A stretch of 64,000 nucleotides of DNA. Origin: Streptomyces sp. NBC_01231 (GTDB taxonomy: Bacteria; Actinomycetota; Actinomycetes; Streptomycetales; Streptomycetaceae). This document shows positions 60,828 through 64,000 of this stretch, in pieces. The DNA lies in contig CP108521.1 in the NCBI GenBank assembly GCA_035999765.1, positions 6,448,001 to 6,512,000 of the forward strand, written 5' to 3'. Numbering within the stretch: position 1 is the first letter of the stretch; every line of letters begins with the position of its first letter. The position numbers and the translations under genes were made by a program. Below the pieces are notes generated by a model. That model was given only the letters and a program-made list of their open reading frames with translations. It made no database searches and was not told the DNA's origin.

Positions 60828-62039
60828 TCACGGCTGGCCGTAACCGTCCAGGAAGTTGCCGATCCGGGTGATCGCCGAGCGCAGGTCGCCGACCGACGGC
60901 AGGGTCACCACCCGGAAGTGGTCCGGTTCGGGCCAGTTGAAGCCGCTGCCCTGGACGACCATGATCTTCTCCTGCCGGAGCAGGTCGAGGACCATCTGAC
61001 GGTCGTCCTTGATCTTGAAGACGTTGGGGTCGAGACGCGGGAAGAGGTACAGCGCCCCCTTCGGCTTCACGCAGCTCACCCCCGGGATCTGGGTCAGCAG
61101 CTCGTACGCCAGGTCCCGCTGCTCCCGCAGTCGGCCGCCCGGCAGGACCAGGTCGTTGATGGTCTGGCGCCCGCTGAGCGCGGCGACCACGCCGTGCTGG
61201 CCCGGCATGTTCGCGCACAGGCGCATGTTCGCCAGGATCGTCAGGCCCTCGATGTAGGAGTCGGCGTGCGCGCGCGGCCCGGAGATCGACATCCAGCCGA
61301 CCCGGTAGCCGGCCACCCGGTACGCCTTGGACATCCCGTTGAAGGTGAGGGTCAGTAGGTCGGGGGCGACCGAGGCGGTCGGCGTGTGCGTGGCCTCGTC
61401 GTAGAGGATCTTGTCGTAGATCTCGTCCGAGCAGACCAGCAGGTTGTGCCGGCGGGCGATGTCGGTCAGCCCGCGCAGCATCGCCTCGTCGTACACCGCG
61501 CCCGTCGGGTTGTTCGGGTTGATGATGACGATCGCCTTGGTGCGGTCGCTGACCTTCCGCTCGATGTCGGCGAGGTCCGGCATCCAGTCGGCCTGCTCGT
61601 CGCAGCGGTAGTGCACGGCCGTACCGCCGGAGAGGGAGACGGCGGCGGTCCACAGCGGATAGTCGGGCGCCGGGACGAGGACCTCGTCCCCGTCGTCCAG
61701 CAGTCCCTGCATCGCCATCACGATCAACTCGGAGACGCCGTTGCCGATGTAGACGTGCTCGACGTCGGTCTCGATGCCGAGGGTCTGGTTGTGCATGACG
61801 ACCGCGCGGCGCGCCGCCAGCAGGCCCTTCGCGTCGCCGTAGCCGTGCGCCGACGAGACGTTGCGGAGGATGTCCTCCAGGATCTCGGGCGGGCACTCGA
61901 AGCCGAACGCGGCCGGGTTGCCGGTGTTCAGCTTGAGGATGCGGTGCCCTGCCGCTTCCAGGCGCATCGCCTCCTCGAGAACCGGGCCCCGGATCTCGTA
62001 ACAGACGTTGGCGAGCTTGGTCGACTGGATCACCTGCAT
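60828..62039 (-). CDS. Pyridoxal-phosphate aminotransferase (alanine/aspartate, AlaA-like)
   Basis: Transfers amino groups between an amino acid and a 2-oxo acid. The protein has 403 residues from ATG 62039. Fold type I motifs: LKLNTGNPAAFGFECP start, GDEVLVPAPDYPLWTAA, INPNNPTGAVYDEA, CSDEIYDKILYD, and PLP Lys238 in NGMSKAYRVAGYRVGWM; the substrate Arg lies in FRVVTLPS. This pattern is that of AlaA/AlaC-type alanine transaminases, most likely pyruvate-glutamate. A frame continues upstream to 62135 without a good start. The gene is divergent from a membrane-protein gene. Confidence 0.9.
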   Translation of the reverse strand: MQVIQSTKLANVCYEIRGPVLEEAMRLEAAGHRILKLNTGNPAAFGFECPPEILEDILRNVSSAHGYGDAKGLLAARRAVVMHNQTLGIETDVEHVYIGNGVSELIVMAMQGLLDDGDEVLVPAPDYPLWTAAVSLSGGTAVHYRCDEQADWMPDLADIERKVSDRTKAIVIINPNNPTGAVYDEAMLRGLTDIARRHNLLVCSDEIYDKILYDEATHTPTASVAPDLLTLTFNGMSKAYRVAGYRVGWMSISGPRAHADSYIEGLTILANMRLCANMPGQHGVVAALSGRQTINDLVLPGGRLREQRDLAYELLTQIPGVSCVKPKGALYLFPRLDPNVFKIKDDRQMVLDLLRQEKIMVVQGSGFNWPEPDHFRVVTLPSVGDLRSAITRIGNFLDGYGQP

Positions 62040-62151
62040 GTCTGGGAGCTTACGGCCCGGTAACGCTCCGCGGGTCGTGTTTTCCGCCACGTGAGACGCG
62101 ATGGTTTGTGCGGATACCGCCGACGGCTGTCCCAAGGAAATCTCCCGTCCC

Positions 62152-62157
62152 TACACT
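62152..62157 (+). promoter_or_regulatory. -10 box of the Ser/Gly-rich membrane protein gene
   Basis: TACACT ends 8 bp before ATG 62166; no ribosome site lies between, so a leaderless start is likely. Confidence 0.45.
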
Positions 62158-62165
62158 GTGCGCCC

Positions 62166-62894
62166 ATGTCCAGGCCACCTCAGTACGACAACGGGGCGTA
62201 CGGCGCCGACGGCACGGCCGGCGCCCAAGGCACGGATGCGGACGGCGCTCCGCGGGATGCGCCGAACGTGTACCTCCCGCTGCCCGAGTCCACGCCTCCG
62301 TATGAGGCGTACGTCGACCCGGCCGCCGCGCACGGCTGGCAGAACGCGTACGACGAGACGGCGGAGCTGCCCCCGGTGGCCGATGCCGGGCCGGTGCCGG
62401 TCGGCGGGCCGGTGGTCGGCGCTGAGCTCGTGCCGGCCCACGGCGCCGGCCAGGGGCGGCGGTCGCGGCGGAAGCCGAGCCGGTGGCGGTCGCGCCGCCT
62501 GGTGGTCGCCGCCGGGGCGGTCGGCGCGGTGTCCCTGGCCGCGCTGATCGCCGGGCTCTCGATCTCGGGGTCCTCCTCGGACGGACCGCAGGGCAAGGAG
62601 GGTGCGAAGTCGGCGCCGGACGCGTCGACCGGCTCGGCGGGCTCGTCCTCCTCGGAGGGTTCGGCGTCTTCCGGTTCCCCGTACGTCGCGGGGCCGGGTG
62701 GTGTGGCGTCGGGCGGCCCGGGCGCCTCGAAGAGCGCCTCGTCGGGCGAGGAGAAGTCCCGCGAGCCCTCGGCCGCGCCATCCACGGGTCCGGCCACCAT
62801 CACCAGTCCCACGGCCACCTCCACGGGCGACTCGGCTCCGGGCAACTCCGAGGGCAAGGGGCACGGGGCGAGAAGCACGAAAGGGCCCAAGTAG
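62166..62894 (+). CDS. Single-pass membrane protein with Ser/Gly-rich extracytoplasmic tail
   Basis: The protein has 242 residues. An acidic, Pro/Tyr-rich cytoplasmic part (1-98), a strongly basic patch (GRRSRRKPSRWRSRR), one helix (111-134) and then about 105 Ser/Gly/Pro/Thr-rich residues outside. No domain is recognised. Its layout (intracellular low complexity, helix, extended exterior) resembles that of the Pro/Thr-rich protein at 1946-2731, though the sequences differ. It may be a wall-spanning sensor or linker. The secreted protease gene follows 167 bp later. Confidence 0.7.
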   Translation: MSRPPQYDNGAYGADGTAGAQGTDADGAPRDAPNVYLPLPESTPPYEAYVDPAAAHGWQNAYDETAELPPVADAGPVPVGGPVVGAELVPAHGAGQGRRSRRKPSRWRSRRLVVAAGAVGAVSLAALIAGLSISGSSSDGPQGKEGAKSAPDASTGSAGSSSSEGSASSGSPYVAGPGGVASGGPGASKSASSGEEKSREPSAAPSTGPATITSPTATSTGDSAPGNSEGKGHGARSTKGPK

Positions 62895-63061
62895 CCGCGA
62901 AGCAGGGGGCGCTTTTCGGCCTCGACCACCTCGTCGGACTCTTCCCCAGGCCGAAAGCACTCCCTTGTCCTCGCGTACCCCTCCAATCACAATGCGCATG
63001 ACAAAACTGCGGGTGACCGGAAGATCTCCGGTCACCCTCGTCATGCAGAGGGGACCCCCAC

Positions 63062-63907
63062 ATGAGAAAGCCTCTCGTCGCGGCGCTCTTCGCCCTGGTG
63101 ATCGCCGGGGCCGGCGCCGCACCGGCGGTCGCGGCGCCCGCGCCGGCCAAGGACACCGCCGCTCCCGCGGTCCAGGCCGTCACCTTCGCCGGCACCGTCT
63201 CGCTCAGCAACTGTTCCGGTTCGGTCGTCCGCTTCCCGGGTTCGGAGGACGACGACCCGGCGATGGTGATGTCGAACGGTCACTGCCTGGAGACCGGGTT
63301 CCCGGCGGCCGGCGAGGTCATCGTCGACCAGGCCTCCACCCGTACCTTCGGCCTGCTCAACTCCGCCGGCTCGCGGCTCGGCACCCTGCGGGCCAGCAAG
63401 ATCGCGTACGCGACGATGACCGACACGGACGTCTCGCTGTACCAGCTCACCACCACGTACGCGCAGATCAAGAGCTCGTACGGCATCACCGCGCTCACCC
63501 TGAACAACACGCACCCGACCGCCGGTACCGCCATCACGGTCGTCTCCGGCTACTGGAAGCGGACGTACGCCTGCAACGTCGACGGCTTCGCCTACCGCCT
63601 CAAGGAGGGCGAGTGGACCTGGAAGGACTCGGTCCGCTACACCTCCGCCTGCCAGACCATCGGCGGGACCTCGGGCTCGCCCGTCATCGACAACGCCACC
63701 GGCAAGGTCGTCGCCGTCAACAACACCGGCAACGAGGACGGCGCCCGCTGCACCGACAACAACCCCTGCGAGGTCGCCGAGAACGGCACGGTCACCGTCC
63801 GCAAGGGCATCAACTACGCCCAGGAGACCTACCAGATCCCGGCCTGCTTCGGCCTCGACAACAAGCTCGACCTGAGCAGGAGCGGCTGCACCCTGCCCAA
63901 GCCGTAG
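63062..63907 (+). CDS. Secreted trypsin-like serine protease (S1/V8 type)
   Basis: The protein has 281 residues; GGGGACCCCC before the ATG gives only a weak ribosome site. Signal peptide 1-24 (AVAA). Triad His74 (SNGHC), Asp123 (TDTDVSLY) and Ser204 (GGTSGSPV), so an active enzyme is expected. Cys51 and Cys75, and later pairs 171/197 and three near the end, suggest several disulfides. No long propeptide, so it is probably not an alpha-lytic type. Likely an extracellular or wall protease. Confidence 0.9.
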   Translation: MRKPLVAALFALVIAGAGAAPAVAAPAPAKDTAAPAVQAVTFAGTVSLSNCSGSVVRFPGSEDDDPAMVMSNGHCLETGFPAAGEVIVDQASTRTFGLLNSAGSRLGTLRASKIAYATMTDTDVSLYQLTTTYAQIKSSYGITALTLNNTHPTAGTAITVVSGYWKRTYACNVDGFAYRLKEGEWTWKDSVRYTSACQTIGGTSGSPVIDNATGKVVAVNNTGNEDGARCTDNNPCEVAENGTVTVRKGINYAQETYQIPACFGLDNKLDLSRSGCTLPKP

Positions 63908-64000
63908 GGCCGACAACGGCGTTGACGCGCAGGCGCGTGGACACGTAGATCCGTAGACCCGTATATCCCTACTGCGTCCTCCGCACCGACCGCCCCGCCA

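Noticed and set aside
1..64000. tRNA, rRNA, insertion sequences, prophage or integration sites
   Set aside because: No T-loop-like GTTCGAATCC, transposase motif, integrase or long terminal inverted repeats were seen on reading both strands.

Overview
The window is about 64 kb of very GC-rich DNA with dense genes, strong third-position GC, many GTG/TTG starts and actinobacterial hallmark genes (mycothiol S-conjugate amidase, DUF4307 neighbour, leaderless genes, LAxTG sortase substrate, ABM-haemoglobin fusion). It is almost certainly a stretch of the conserved core of a Streptomyces chromosome. The order birA - class III cyclase - enoyl-CoA hydratase - GGDEF protein - hutH ... msrA - metB ... 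ilvA ... greA - mca ... pckG resembles, from memory, the S. coelicolor SCO4927-SCO498x interval. I could not run an alignment. I see no tRNA, rRNA, insertion sequence, prophage or CRISPR array.

Layout. 1-6.9 kb: end of biotin ligase, adenylate cyclase, a membrane-anchored Pro/Thr-rich protein, enoyl-CoA hydratase, a GAF-GGDEF diguanylate cyclase and histidine ammonia-lyase. 7-17.5 kb is an envelope and secretion block: lipoprotein, LAxTG surface protein, L,D-transpeptidase, MacB-like ABC exporter pair, large secreted subtilisin, ABM-truncated haemoglobin fusion and a small secreted SH3-like protein. 17.5-24 kb: divergent regulator/alcohol dehydrogenase pair, then a three-gene siderophore importer behind an iron box, a VOC protein and an acetyltransferase. 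24-30.7 kb: small secreted proteins (DUF3455-, DUF5829-, DUF5707-like), an ABM protein, AI-2E-type permease, MsrA and a membrane-tethered helical-repeat protein. 31-39.9 kb is metabolic and regulatory: MetB-type enzyme, ECF-like sigma with a small membrane partner, MarR, threonine dehydratase, DrrAB-type exporter, GreA, DUF4307 and Mca. 40-43.3 kb: a 1066-residue STAND/TPR protein. 43.6-52.4 kb: a thioredoxin-fold DUF255 protein, then a translationally coupled four-gene operon of three membrane glycosyltransferases and a secreted galactose-oxidase-like enzyme. 52.4-55 kb: a frameshifted small membrane gene, a RelE/Phd toxin-antitoxin pair, TetR and a hemolysin III protein. 55-64 kb: PEP carboxykinase, a collagen-like surface protein converging on a glycosyltransferase-methyltransferase fusion, an aminotransferase, a membrane protein and a secreted trypsin-like protease.

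Themes. Two loci look like cell-surface glycan systems. The first is the GT2-GT39-GT2/GtrA-copper oxidase operon, which recalls the CslA-GlxA pathway of hyphal tips. The second is the Thr-rich collagen-like protein beside a fused glycosyltransferase-methyltransferase, which suggests a glycosylated and methylated collagen-like surface fibre. Control elements can be read at several genes: an operator filling the -35/-10 spacer of the DrrAB promoter, an iron box, a Fur/PerR-like palindrome, 10-bp direct repeats upstream of the fusion gene, and a run of leaderless starts. Several short tandem-repeat patches lie between otherwise ordinary genes.
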